Shown here: piece after piece, positions 40,508 to 52,700 of the stretch
Numbering within the stretch: the stretch's first letter is position 1
Layout of the letters: each line of letters opens with the position of its first letter
Assembly: GCA_020636215.1 (NCBI GenBank)
Contig: JACJYG010000005.1
Coordinates: forward strand, 806,001 to 870,000
DNA length: 64,000 bases
From: Lewinellaceae bacterium
GTDB lineage: Bacteria; Bacteroidota; Bacteroidia; Chitinophagales; Saprospiraceae
Direction: 5' to 3'
The notes under the pieces: generated by a model
The model's database searches: none
What the model was told of the DNA's origin: nothing
What the model saw: only the letters and a program-made list of their open reading frames with translations
Translations under genes and position numbers: made by a program

Positions 40508-43500
40508 ATGAAAAAAACTATCGAAATGTGGTGCAGGACGCTCAAAAACCGTTTATTGTATTGTTTACTTCTTCTGCCTCTGTTGGGTAATGCGCAGGTT
40601 TCCGCCGATTGCTCCGGCGCCATTATCCTTTGTTCGGACACTACCGTCCTTATCACGGGCAACAGTACCGGGGAGCCGGACTTCGCCGATTCGGATAACG
40701 ATCCGGGTTGTCTCGAAACCATTGAGACCAGAGGCCGGTGGTTCTATTTTGAGTTTGAGGATAATATGCCCGCCAACAGTTCGCTGGAATTCGTACTAAC
40801 GGCATTGGAGGCATTCCCCCCTGATTATGACTTTGCCCTTTACGGCCCCAACTTGTCATGCGATAGCCTGGGGCACCCCGTTCGCTGTTCGTTCGCCTGG
40901 TTTGTCGCCGGGCCCGCCACCGGCTTGGCCAGTGGGTATACGGATACTACGGAGACCTTTGACTCCGATGGTTTCCTGGCGCCATTGCAGGTTCAGCCGG
41001 GCGAAGGCTATTACCTTTTTATAAACGATTTCTGGGGTGGCTCCGCCGGCTTCGACTTCGATTTCAGGGGCTCTGCCGCTGATTACCTCAACTGTAATGC
41101 CAATCCTAACTGTGATCTTATGGTTGTCAATGCCGGGCCCGACAGTACGGCCTGCAGTGGTGAAATACCTTATCAACTAAGCGGAACAGCCACCTACACG
41201 AATGGCGCTGAGACCTATTCCTGGCGGGGCGTCAATGGCGAGGAGGCCTTCCTCGATGACCCCAATATCGCCCGGCCCACCATTACTTTTCCCGATAATT
41301 TTTCTGGTACGGCCCAATACATCCTGGAAGTTCAAAACGGAAGTTGCATTCAATCTGATACCCTGCAGCTCGTCGTATGGCCTGCGCCGGTTCTGTCCAT
41401 CGCCGGGCCCGATACCATCTGCAGCGGAGCAGCAGCTACGCTTGATGCGGGGGCTGGCTTTGATACATATTTATGGTCAAACGGCGATCAAACTCCCGAG
41501 ACCTTGGCCGACAGCAGCGGCGCCTACAGCATTACCATCACCGACATCAATGGTTGTATCGCCGCCGATACCATAATGGTAACCGAACTTTCGCTTCCCT
41601 CGCCAGGCCTTCCGGATGTGGTGAATGTGTGCGAAGATTCTACCGTTGTCCTTTCCGCGGGAGGACAGTTCGAAACTTATGAATGGAGCACTACTCAAAC
41701 CAGCTCCGATATTACCGTAAGCCAGGCGGGCTGGTATTATTTGACCGTTACGGATACTAATGGTTGCGAAGGCCAGGACTCGGTATTGCTGCAAACATTG
41801 TCTGCACCCGACCCTATGTTGCAAAATAGTTATTCCGTCTGCACCGGAGCAGCTATATCGATCGAGGCTGCCCCCGGGCTAAGTAGCTATGAATGGTCCA
41901 CCGGCGATACGGTTACCGCCATTTCCATTCAAATTCCTGGCGATTATACCTTGACCGCCACCGATTCTAATGGTTGCCAATCCATAACCACCTTTTCGGT
42001 GTTGAATTTTCCAGAACCGGAAGTAGCCATCATCGGGCCAGACAGCCTGTGCCAGGGCGCGGCTGCCCTATTGGATGCCGGCGACGGCTTTTCCAATTAT
42101 CAGTGGCAGGATAATACGCCCAGCCAGCAAATATTGGTCAACAATGGAGGAACGTACAGCGTCACTGTGGCCGATGGTAATGGCTGCACCGCTTCAGATA
42201 CGCTGGAAGTGGCCTTGCTCCCCCCTCCGGATATTAATGTTCCTTCGGCCTTATCTTTTTGTGAAAACGGGATGCTGGTGATCGATGCCGGGGCGGGTTA
42301 TTCGGCTTATCAATGGTCGGATACCAGTACGGGGCAGAGCTTACAGATCATGCAAGCCGGCCTTTATGGGCTTACAGTGACGGATGCTAACGGTTGTCAG
42401 AATAATCTGGGCATTGCCGTTTCCCAATTGCCGGCGCCTGAGATCACCCTTTCCGGTGAATTCTTCTTTTGTCCGGGAGGATCTACCAGTATTTCGCTGG
42501 ATACGGCCGGCCTGGCCGGCTTAAATTGGTCAACGGGCGGGATATCGCCTACGGAAACCTTTGACACTCCTGGGCAGTACACCGTTTCCGTGATTGACAC
42601 CAATGGTTGTGTGGCAGATTACGCTTTTCAGGTTCTGGAACTGGCGCCTACACAGGTTAGCATTTCCGGAGATACTGTTTTTTGCGAAGGGGCATCCACT
42701 TTACTCGATGCCGGCTTCGGTTATGTTTCCTACCATTGGTCAACCGGTGCTGTTGGCAGGGCCATTGTCGTCGACAGCACTGGCGAATATATTGTCACTG
42801 TGACCAATGCATTGGGTTGTGAAGGGCAGGATACCCTGGTTGTGGCCAGCCAGGCCCCCCCATTTTCTGTGCTGCCCGATACGGCTTTGCTTTGTGAAAA
42901 TGGCTCCCTTCTGCTCGATGCAGGCAGCGGATTAGCAGCGTATTCCTGGTCTACCGGTGCAACGGGCCCTGCTATTGAAGTTGATCAGGCAGGCCTCTAT
43001 TCCGTCATTCTGGCCGATTCATTGGGTTGTATGGCTCAGGCGGAGGTAGAAGTTTTGGAAGTATCCGTTCCCGTACCCAATATTGACGGAGGCCTTAGCC
43101 TTTGCCCCGGCCAGTCGTCAACACTTACTGCTGCCGGGGACTATGTGTCCTATCAGTGGTCAACAGGAGAAACAGAATCCTCAATTGTGGTCAATCAGAG
43201 TGGGGCCTATGCCCTTACCGTGACGAATGCTTTCGGCTGCCAGGGTGTTGATAATATTCAGGTGGACAGCGTACCGGGCCCTACTGTCGACATTACAGGC
43301 GCACAGAATTTCTGTGAAGGCAGTTCCGTATTGCTGGATGCCGGCTTACAGGATTCCTATCAATGGATGGACGGTAGTACCGGCCCGCAACTTTTGGTAA
43401 CGGATAGTGGGCAGTACAGCGTCACCGTATGGAATATTTTTGGGTGCGCCGCAAGTGATACCGTATCTTTAGTAGCTTTTCCGATTCCCGATCCGAGCCT

Positions 43501-46096
43501 TCCTCAGGAGGCGGTGCTTTGTGAAGGGAGTACAGCTAACTTACAGGCTCAGGCAGGGTATGTCGATTATGTGTGGCAGAATGGAGCTTCCGGCCCGACT
43601 CTTGAAGTGGATGCCCCGGGTTGGTATTCCGTTCTGGCGACCGATGCCAATGGCTGTATGGGGCAAGACTCTGTTCTCGTATTATTGTCGGCGGCGCCGG
43701 CTCCTGAAATTGCCGGAAACCAGAATTTATGCCCCGGAGATTCTACAATCCTGACCGCTGGCCCGGGATTTGTTTCTTACCAATGGTCGACAGGAGATAC
43801 CCTATCTACTACGGCTGTTTTTGGAGCCGGAAATTATTCCCTTACTGTTATTGATACGGTTGGTTGCCTGGGGACAGATGATATTGATGTCTCTGTGCTT
43901 CTGGCCCCGTCACTGCAAATTAGTGGAGGAAATGGATTATGTGAAGGGAGTTCTCTGACGCTTGATGCCGGCCAGCATACTTCTTACTTGTGGTCAGATG
44001 GCAGTATGGAGCGACAACTCACGATATTTGAGCCTGGTGAATTCAGTGTTACAATTACCGATCTGCAAGGCTGTACCGCGAGTGAAACGGTGCAAGTGGG
44101 CTATTTCCCGCCTACTCAGGCGTTCATTATTGGAGACACTACTTTCTGCGAAGGAAGCCGGACAAACCTTGCAGCATCCGGTAGCCCCGGTGCTTACGAG
44201 TGGTCTACTGGTGAAACCGGGCCTGATATCGATGTTGAACAGGCAGGGGAATACAGCCTGGTCGTGACCGATGCCAATGGATGCAGGGATACAGTCAGTG
44301 TGATGGTAGAAACCATATCCCTGCCACAGGCCGATGCCGGTTCCGGGCCGGATATCGATTGCCAGGCGACAGTGGTGATGCTGGGCGGTGGAACAACACC
44401 GGCCGACAACCTGGTATACCAATGGAGCGGGCCTGGCATCAACCTTACCAATGAACATTTGCCGGCGCCTATGGTGAATTTACCGGGGCTTTATACCCTG
44501 GTAGTTACGGATACAGCCAGTAATTGTGTTTCGGAAATGGCGGAAGCCCTGGTAGAAGACCTCCGTTACAGTCCACCGGTGGCGCTAACAGTAGAGGACA
44601 CCCTGGATTGTGTGACGCCGTTGGCCAACATCAATGGGCAGGGGTCTGCGGAAGGGCCGGCTTATGTGTATCAGTGGTTTGACGGAGCCGGACAGCCGGT
44701 TGCCGGTGTTACTGGCCTTGCATTTGGGGCAGCGGCGCCAGGTGTTTATATATTACAAGTCCTTGATACAATAACCGGTTGCCAGTCGCAGGCAGAGGCA
44801 ACAGTGTCTGCCAATTTTGAGCTCCCGGTTGTGGAAGCAGGAGAGGGAGGATGGCTGACCTGTGCAGTAGAGCAGTTGCCGCTCTCTGCTACGGTACAAA
44901 ATAGTGAGAACCAGCCATTGCAGTGGTTTACGCCAACAGGCCATATTCTGGAGGGAGCAGAGACGCTATCTCCGCTAGTGGACAAACCAGGCTGGTATTT
45001 CCTGACGGTGGAAAATCCCGGCAATGGTTGCCAGGCTACCGATTCCGTTTGGGTACAGCAGGATATCGCTCAACCCGTGGCGGATGCCGGCGCCGAACAA
45101 CAACTGGACTGCACGGCCCAGGAAGTACTACTCGACGGAACAGCCTCTTCCCAGGGCCCGGGCCTGCGCTATGAATGGGTTTCTGATAATGGCATAACTG
45201 CTTCCGGTGCTCTTGAACTGGTGGTTGATCAGGCTGGTAGTTATGTGCTCACGGTCATTGACCTGGAAAATGGCTGTAGCAACAGCGATACTGTTTTGGT
45301 GGCGGAACTGGACAATTATCTTCGTGGGATCAATACGGAAATATTGCCGCCGCTTTGTTATGGCCAGAGCAACGGCGCCATCGTGATTTCCGGGGTGCAA
45401 GGAGGGACACCGCCCTATCTATACAGTTTCAACGGAGAAGCATTTTCTACCGTTCAAAATTTTTCCAACCTCAGCGCCGGCCAGTACGATATTCAGGCCC
45501 AGGATGCTCTCGGCTGTGAATACGAGTTGAGCATCCCTTTGCCAGAGGGCAATCAGGTGTTACTCGAACTGGGGGAAAGCCAGGAGATCCGCCTGGGCGA
45601 ACAGGTTTGGCTACATGCCATAACCAACCTGGCGCCAAATGAGATCCAGCAATTCCAATGGATACCCGGCGAGGGCCTACCCTGCGATACCTGCCTGTTG
45701 GTCAGGTTCCGCCCCCTGGAATCTACTCTTTTTAAAGCGACTATTGTGGACACCAATGGGTGCAGTACCTCCGATATCGTGAGTGTTATCGTCAGGAGGG
45801 ATCGGGAGGTATACATCCCCAACGCCTTTTCCCCGAATGGAGATGGATCCAATGACGAATTCGTCATATTCGCCGGGCCAGATGTTACCCGGATCAGGCA
45901 CCTCACCATTCTGGACCGCTGGGGGGGGCTAGTGTTTGAGCAGAAAGATTTCCCACCCAACAACCCAACATATGGCTGGAATGGAACCCGGAACGGCCAG
46001 CCTTTCGACCCTGCCGTTTTTGTTTACATGGTTGAAATAGAGTTCATCGACGAAGCAGTGGTCCTATATAAAGGAGATGTCAACCTCCTGCGCTAA
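40508..46096 (+). CDS. Giant T9SS type B surface protein 1, 14 Ig-like repeats
   Basis: 1862 residues with a signal peptide (about 1-30, ending LLGNAQ). An N-terminal domain (about 33-205) reads CSGAIILCSDTTVLITG, then DYDFALYGP and RCSFAW, a module with regularly placed Cys pairs. 14 repeats of about 70 residues follow (C-x-G, Y-x-W-S-T-G, V-T-V-T-D-x-N-G-C), then four PKD-like repeats that start with a D-A-G, L-D-C pattern, a SprB-type repeat (LCYGQSNGAIVISGVQGGTP) and the T9SS type B domain (VYIPNAFSPNGDGSNDEFVI, then DRWGGLVFE and YKGDVNLLR). Type B cargo is secreted by T9SS and is often anchored with PorP/SprF-like partners. It is expected to be an adhesin or gliding-related filament. 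Giant gene 2 is its longer paralogue. Confidence 0.92.
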   Translation: MKKTIEMWCRTLKNRLLYCLLLLPLLGNAQVSADCSGAIILCSDTTVLITGNSTGEPDFADSDNDPGCLETIETRGRWFYFEFEDNMPANSSLEFVLTALEAFPPDYDFALYGPNLSCDSLGHPVRCSFAWFVAGPATGLASGYTDTTETFDSDGFLAPLQVQPGEGYYLFINDFWGGSAGFDFDFRGSAADYLNCNANPNCDLMVVNAGPDSTACSGEIPYQLSGTATYTNGAETYSWRGVNGEEAFLDDPNIARPTITFPDNFSGTAQYILEVQNGSCIQSDTLQLVVWPAPVLSIAGPDTICSGAAATLDAGAGFDTYLWSNGDQTPETLADSSGAYSITITDINGCIAADTIMVTELSLPSPGLPDVVNVCEDSTVVLSAGGQFETYEWSTTQTSSDITVSQAGWYYLTVTDTNGCEGQDSVLLQTLSAPDPMLQNSYSVCTGAAISIEAAPGLSSYEWSTGDTVTAISIQIPGDYTLTATDSNGCQSITTFSVLNFPEPEVAIIGPDSLCQGAAALLDAGDGFSNYQWQDNTPSQQILVNNGGTYSVTVADGNGCTASDTLEVALLPPPDINVPSALSFCENGMLVIDAGAGYSAYQWSDTSTGQSLQIMQAGLYGLTVTDANGCQNNLGIAVSQLPAPEITLSGEFFFCPGGSTSISLDTAGLAGLNWSTGGISPTETFDTPGQYTVSVIDTNGCVADYAFQVLELAPTQVSISGDTVFCEGASTLLDAGFGYVSYHWSTGAVGRAIVVDSTGEYIVTVTNALGCEGQDTLVVASQAPPFSVLPDTALLCENGSLLLDAGSGLAAYSWSTGATGPAIEVDQAGLYSVILADSLGCMAQAEVEVLEVSVPVPNIDGGLSLCPGQSSTLTAAGDYVSYQWSTGETESSIVVNQSGAYALTVTNAFGCQGVDNIQVDSVPGPTVDITGAQNFCEGSSVLLDAGLQDSYQWMDGSTGPQLLVTDSGQYSVTVWNIFGCAASDTVSLVAFPIPDPSLPQEAVLCEGSTANLQAQAGYVDYVWQNGASGPTLEVDAPGWYSVLATDANGCMGQDSVLVLLSAAPAPEIAGNQNLCPGDSTILTAGPGFVSYQWSTGDTLSTTAVFGAGNYSLTVIDTVGCLGTDDIDVSVLLAPSLQISGGNGLCEGSSLTLDAGQHTSYLWSDGSMERQLTIFEPGEFSVTITDLQGCTASETVQVGYFPPTQAFIIGDTTFCEGSRTNLAASGSPGAYEWSTGETGPDIDVEQAGEYSLVVTDANGCRDTVSVMVETISLPQADAGSGPDIDCQATVVMLGGGTTPADNLVYQWSGPGINLTNEHLPAPMVNLPGLYTLVVTDTASNCVSEMAEALVEDLRYSPPVALTVEDTLDCVTPLANINGQGSAEGPAYVYQWFDGAGQPVAGVTGLAFGAAAPGVYILQVLDTITGCQSQAEATVSANFELPVVEAGEGGWLTCAVEQLPLSATVQNSENQPLQWFTPTGHILEGAETLSPLVDKPGWYFLTVENPGNGCQATDSVWVQQDIAQPVADAGAEQQLDCTAQEVLLDGTASSQGPGLRYEWVSDNGITASGALELVVDQAGSYVLTVIDLENGCSNSDTVLVAELDNYLRGINTEILPPLCYGQSNGAIVISGVQGGTPPYLYSFNGEAFSTVQNFSNLSAGQYDIQAQDALGCEYELSIPLPEGNQVLLELGESQEIRLGEQVWLHAITNLAPNEIQQFQWIPGEGLPCDTCLLVRFRPLESTLFKATIVDTNGCSTSDIVSVIVRRDREVYIPNAFSPNGDGSNDEFVIFAGPDVTRIRHLTILDRWGGLVFEQKDFPPNNPTYGWNGTRNGQPFDPAVFVYMVEIEFIDEAVVLYKGDVNLLR

Positions 46097-46131
46097 GCAC
46101 TGCTTTCCGGCCATATATCAGACAACATGGA

Positions 46132-46447
46132 TCATCCCGAATTTTCGTAGAATATCCCGGAAGATGCTCGGCCCATGCCCATTCGGGCCGGGGCCGATAC
46201 TACGCCTGATCGGCGGAGCCCGCCTGCTGTGCCGCAGGCCGGCAGGGATACTAAGTTGATGCTATTGATGAGAGAAGCCGCCCATTATAGTTCTTTTTGT
46301 TGTGGAGCCTCCTCATCCATAGTATCAACGGCCCGCAGGGCCAAAGTATCCTCAAAGCCCGTATGCGGGCTTTGAGGAGTATCCCCGCCTGCTGCCAGCG
46401 GCGGGCCGGAATAGAATCGCTGATTGGTGGCTCAAAATTCGGGATGA
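46132..46447. mobile_element. Candidate 316-bp MITE between the giant genes
   Basis: TCATCCCGAATTTT (46132-46145) and its perfect complement (46434-46447) bound 316 bp without coding capacity that are full of secondary structure. No target duplication could be recognised, so insertion is not proven. The remaining part of the 630-bp gap holds the promoter of giant gene 2. Confidence 0.5.
46350..46377. terminator. Strong hairpin, possible terminator
   Basis: CCTCAAAGCCCG-tatg-CGGGCTTTGAGG gives a perfect 12-bp stem with a 4-nt loop, about 250 bp after the stop codon of giant gene 1. No T-tract follows. It lies inside the candidate MITE and could be part of it. Confidence 0.45.
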
Positions 46448-46509
46448 CTCCTGTTTCCTGGTTTTTTTCCTTCAAATGCCTTTTCGCTACGGGCCGCTTT
46501 TTTTATTTC

Positions 46510-46538
46510 TTGATTTATTTGAAGGTATGCTATCTTTG
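46510..46538 (+). promoter_or_regulatory. Promoter of giant gene 2 (TTG-N18-TATCTTTG)
   Basis: TTG at 46510-46512 and TATCTTTG at 46531-46538 match the Bacteroidota -33 and -7 elements with an 18-bp spacer, one short of the usual 19. The leader to ATG 46724 would be about 180 nt. Confidence 0.6.
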
Positions 46539-46723
46539 CAACACCATATTCCAGTATTCTTCAATAAAGGCAAATAGTATCCTTTTGCAGGGTGGGATAT
46601 TGGAATAATTAAAGCAATAGCTAAACCCTCCCGCCGAACTATTTACCGGCTTACTTACCCTAAATTCCCAGATGAAAAGTAGTGGCCTTTTTTAGAACGA
46701 CTGTTATTATTAAAACTAAGCCT

Positions 46724-49700
46724 ATGCATCGATATTTCTACCTGTCATTTTCTTTTGTTGCAGCTTTTCTTCTCTTTTCCGTCTCTAATAGCCTTAAGGC
46801 ACAAGGTGACCCCGACTGTGTCAATGCTATTGTATTGTGTAGTGACGCCAACATTTCTTTTAACCCTACCGGGATTGGAGCTGTAAATGATTTTGCCTCC
46901 GGGAGCAACAACCAGGGGTGTCTATCTACTGGCGAACGCAATACGGCATGGTATTACTTCGAATTCAACAATACCATGCCGGCCAACAGCCAGATATCGT
47001 TTACCATCGCTCCCACCAACCCTGCTGACTATGATTTTGCGCTTTACGGCCCCGGGGTCAATTGTAACGCTCTGGGTAACCCAGTTCGTTGTTCTTATGC
47101 AGCAGGCTCTGGTTTGACCGGACTGGGGAATGGCGCCACCGACTTTTCAGAAGGCGCCGGCGGTGACAGCTGGGTAGCCCCGCTGACCGTGCAACCCGGG
47201 CAGGGTTTTTATCTGGTCATCGATAATTTCTCGGGAAATGGTGCTGGTTTCAATATGTCCTGGGGTGGTAGTGCTGCACCCTATCTCAACTGCAATGCCA
47301 ATCCCACTTGTAATATCGCGCCAAATTATACCCCTAGCTATACAGCGTGCGCCGGTGGAGCTGCTTTCCAGCTTCAGGGCAGTATTACTGGCCTGGATCC
47401 TACGCCGGCCCCGGTTTACAGCTGGACTTCGCCTACCGGCATGGCCTATCTCAGTAGCTCATCGGTAGCCAACCCGGCCTTTACACCGCCAGCCAATGCC
47501 AGCGGCACCTTCCAGTATACGCTTACGGTTACCCAGGGTACTTGTATGGAAACTACGACGGTTAGTATTACCGTCGGCCCTACCCCTGTGGTGGCTATCA
47601 CTGGCCCAACTCAGTTTTGCCTCGGGAGCCAGATCACCCTGAACGCTACACCGGGCTTTCCGTCCTATTCCTGGTCCAATGGCGCTTCCGGCCCTAGTGT
47701 GGTGATCAATACGCCAGGAATGGTTTCCGTGACAGTGACCAACTCCAGTGGCTGTACAGGAACGGCTAGCTATAACGTGGCCGGCATCCCCCCACCTGCC
47801 CCAGTGATTAGCGGCCCACTTCAGATCTGTCCTAATGTTCAGGACTTCCTGAGTGTTGGCCCTGGCTATAGTTCTTACCAATGGTCGACCGGGAGTACTT
47901 CGCCTTCAACGGCGATCAGTAATCCCGGCACCTACATGGTGACCGTTACTCAAAACGGTTGTACGGGCACGGCTTCCTACACAGTTTTGCTGGACCCCGG
48001 CCCGACGGTGTTTGTCTCCGGCGATCCCTTTATCTGCCCCGGCGGCTCGGCGATGTTGTCTGCTGATGCCGGATTTGATGCCTACAACTGGTCTAATGGA
48101 GCTACCGAGCCAGACATAACAGTATCGGCTCCGGGCAATTATTCGGTTACGGTTACTGATGTCAATGGCTGTCATGCTATAGCTTCTTACCTGGTCACTC
48201 AGGTCCAACTGCCCATGCCTGTAATTACAGGGGATTTTTCGATCTGTCCCGGAAATTCAGCTACCCTTGATGCCGGAATAGCCTATGATAACTATCAATG
48301 GTCGGAAGGAAGCACCTCCTCTATTATTTCGGTTACTATTCCCGGCCCTTACTCGGTTACGGTTACCGATGCCAATGGTTGCACCGGAACGGCGACTGCC
48401 AATGTTTCGATTACCCCCGGCCCTGTTCCAACTATTAGCGGGCAAACTGCCATTTGTCCGGGGCAAAGCACCTCGCTAACCTGCGGGCCCGGCTTTGCCA
48501 GTTACCAATGGTCGACGGGCGGTACCAGCCCCACCATTCAGGTTGATCAACCAGGAACATATACAGTTACGGTTACGGATGCCAACGGATGTACCGGTCA
48601 AAATTCTATTGCGGTCACGGCTCAGCCGGAGCCCACTCCAATGATTACCGGGCCTTCTGAGATTTGTCCAGGCGCTTCCGCCACGCTGAATGCAGGCGCC
48701 GGGTATAGCAGTTATCTTTGGTCGGATGCCACCGGTGGGCCTACCATCAATGTATCCAGCCAGGGAAATTACAGCGTAACAGTGACTAATTCGGCCGGTT
48801 GTCAGGCTTCCGCCAGCTTTTTTGTGGGCATTCTGCCGCCTCCCAGTCCGCAGATTACCGGCAACACTACATTCTGTGCAGGAACCAGTACTACACTGAG
48901 CGCTGGTAGCGGCTATACTACTTATAGCTGGTCGACCACCAGTTCAGCTCCGCAGATCACCGCCAGCCAGGCCGGAACCTACTCGGTGACGGTTACCGAT
49001 AGCTTCGGGTGCCAGGGTTCCGCCAGCGTTACCGTAAGCACCACGCCTAATCCGACGCCGATGATCCTGGGAAATGCGCAGTTTTGCGAGGGGGCGTCCA
49101 CCACGCTGCAAGGCAGCCCCGGATACAATAGCTACACCTGGTCGACGGGCAGTAGCGGCGCTAACCTGTCGGTTAATGCCGCCGGTACCTACATCCTTAC
49201 GGTGACCGATGCTAATGGATGCCAGGGCTCCGCTTCTCTGGACGTACAGGCCCTACCCAATCCGTTGCCGTCTATCAGTGGGAACCTGGAATTTTGCTCA
49301 GGGAGCGCTACCCAGTTGTCCGCTCCTCCCGGCTTTGTTACCTACCTTTGGTCGAATAGCCAGACAGGCCCGCAGATCACGGCCAGCCAGCCGGGCGCCT
49401 ATAGCGTCACAGTTACGGATGCCAACGGTTGCCAGGGGTTCACTTCGGTGAATGTTCAATCCTATAGTAATCCCACACCGGTTATCTCCGGTGACGCCAA
49501 TATCTGCCCGGGAGGAAATACGACCCTGAGTACTTCGAATACCTATCAGTCCTATACCTGGTCTACCGGCAGTAACCAGGCCAGCACGGCAGTGTCCGCC
49601 GCAGGCGCCTATTCACTGACTGTAACCGATGCCAGCGGCTGTGAAGGATCAGCTGCCTTCAATGTGGCGCTTTGGCCAGCGCCCATGCCTCCGGTGAATG

Positions 49701-52700
49701 AAGCAGTGGATTTTTGCCAAGGTGACGCGGCCATCCTGCAAGCTCCTTCCGGCTTCGCTACTTACTTGTGGGGCGACGGCAGTTCCAACAGTTCACAGGA
49801 GGTCAACACGCCCGGGACTTACAGTTATACCGTAACGGACAACAACGGCTGTTCTGGTGTAGGCAGCTTTAACGCAATTGCTAATCCGGTTCCTGACGTA
49901 GCGATCACTGGACAGTTTGACTTTTGCAGCGGGACGTCTGCCTTGTTGGAAGCTACCTCGGGATTGGCAACTTATCTCTGGAACGATGGCAGTACTGCGG
50001 ACAATTTAACGGTGGATGCACCAGGAATTTACGCCGTCACCGTTACCGATGGGAATGGTTGTACAAATAATGAAAGTGTAAGCGTTGCGGAGTTACCATT
50101 GCCCAGTGCAGCTATAAGCGGTTTGCCGAGTTTCTGCACCAATGGAACCACCACCCTGAGTGGCCCGGCCGGAATGGCCAGCTATTCCTGGTCTACCGGA
50201 AGCAGCCAGCCTTCCATCAGCGTGAATCAGGCCGGTACTTTCAGCCTGACCGTAACGGATAATTTTGGATGTTCAAATACCTCCTCCGTTTCTGTTACCG
50301 AAGTGCCGCAGTTACAGCCCGTCATCAACGGCGATCTGTCGTACTGCGCCGGCGCTGGCGCCTCCCTTGATGTGGGTGGGGGCTACGCTTCGTATACCTG
50401 GTCGACGGGGAGTTCCGCCCAGGCCATCAATGTGAACGCTCCTGGAGCATATAGCGTGACGGTACAGGATGTCAATGGCTGCCAGGGCTCGGCCAGCGTG
50501 GCGGTGGTGCAAAACCCCCTGCCCGTTTTTACCATCAGCGGGGATACCGATTTCTGCGCCGGCGCCGGCACGACCCTGAACGCCAGCGCGGGCTTTGCCT
50601 CTTATAATTGGTCGAACAATGCCACTGGCGCTTCCGTTGCGATTTCTACTCCAGGCGTTTATAACCTGACCGTGACTGATGACAATGGATGCAGTGATGT
50701 CGCTTCGGTTACTTTGGTGGAATATCCACTGCCGACGCCGGCCATAACCGGTGCGCTGATGTTCTGCCCGGAAGCTTCCACAACATTGGGGTTATCCACT
50801 AATTACGGCCAGTACGCCTGGTCGAATGGCGGTAGCTCAGCTTCCATCAGCACCAATCAGGCGGGCGCCTACAGTGTGACCGTTACGGATGCGAATGGCT
50901 GTTCCGCTGCCGATACTGTTCAGTTGGCCCTGTTCAGCACACCCGATCCACAGATTAGCGGCAATCTGGAATATTGCGATGGCAGCAGTACGACGCTTCA
51001 GGCTAATAGTGGTTACGCCAGCTATACCTGGTCAACTGGGGCGTCCGGGCCTTCCTTGACGGTCAGCCAACCCGGCGCCATTAACCTGACAGTAGTAGAT
51101 AATAATGGCTGCCAGGGCCAGGCTAGCGTAAATGTTGCGGAAAACGCATTGCCACAGCCTACGATTAATGGCATTGATTTCTTCTGTGAAGGAACTTCAA
51201 CTGGCCTTGACGCCGGCGCAGGCTACGCTTCTTATGCCTGGACGGACAATAGCACCACCCAGCAGATCAACGTAAGCCAGGCGGGAACTTATTCTGTAAC
51301 CGTCACGGACGCCATCGGCTGTCAGGGAACAGCCAGCCTTGCGGTAACGGAGATTCCCAGTCCGGCTCCACAGGTCAGTGGCCAATTGAATTTTTGCCCC
51401 GGTACTTCTACAGAATTGGCTACAGGCAGTAATTTTAGCACATATCTCTGGTCTAACGGAGGGACGGGCGCTTCTATTCAGGTTACGCAACCCGGCGCCT
51501 ATGGCCTGACGGTGACCGATGCCTTCGGGTGCCAAGGCCAGGCCAGTGCTACGGTAGCTACCTTTAGCACTGATGTCCCGGATATTTCCGGTAATCTTAA
51601 TTTCTGTCCCGGAACGAGTACAACCCTTAACGCAGAGAGTGGCTTCGCCAGCTATTTGTGGTCTACCAATGCAGTTAGCACTTCCATAACCTTGAATACT
51701 AACGGGGCGTATGGCCTGACGGTGACGGACAACAACGGTTGCCAGACAAGCAACACGGTAAACGTGTCGGCCTGGCCGGTTACGCAGCCGATGATCACTG
51801 GTAGTAGCGCCTTTTGCGCCGGTGAGTCTACGAGCCTTAGTGCGAGTTCGGGTTTTGCTGCCTACAACTGGTCCAACGGAGCGACAACGCCTTCAATTTC
51901 AGTGAATACCGGGGGCCTCTACCGGGTGACGGTGACGGATGCCAATGGATGCAGTACGAACAGCAGCCTTTCCGTTACGCAAAACCCCTTGCCCCAGGTG
52001 ATGATCGGTGGGAGCACCAGTTATTGTATTGGAGGTTTTACGACTTTGAACGCCGGTGCAAGTTATGCCCAGTACCAATGGTCGACCGGGGGCAATACGC
52101 CTTCCATACAAGTAAATCAGCCCGGCTCTTATAGCCTGACCGTTACCAATGCCAATGGTTGTGTGGGTAGCGCTCAGGTCGCCGTCTCCGAAGATATAGA
52201 GTTGACACCGGTGATCTCAGGGCCGCTGGCTTTCTGTCCCGGTGAGTCCACGCTATTGGATGCCGGCGATGGTTTTCAAACTTATAACTGGTCGGATGGA
52301 AGCAATGGACAGTCCTTGCCGGTGAGCAGTCCGGGCAGTTATGCCGTAACCGTAACTGATGCTTCGGGTTGTATTGGCGATACGGTTGTAACGGTGAGCC
52401 AATTTCCAGCGCCAAACCCGGCTATAGAGGGTGTGCTTTCTTACTGTGCCGGCGCTTCGACGCAGTTGGTTGCAGCAGGAGGTGATTTTGCTCAATACAG
52501 CTGGTCGACCGGCGCCATCGAACCGGAGATCACCGTCACCCAGCCGGGGGCATACGGCCTGTCTATTGTCGATGTGAATGGCTGCCAGGAAACGGTTTCA
52601 GTGAGTGTAACCGAGAACCCCTTGCCGGTATTCAATATCAGTGGCGCGCTGAGCTTTTGTCAGGGAACGGGAACCTCCCTGTCGGCCACCCCCGGTTTTG

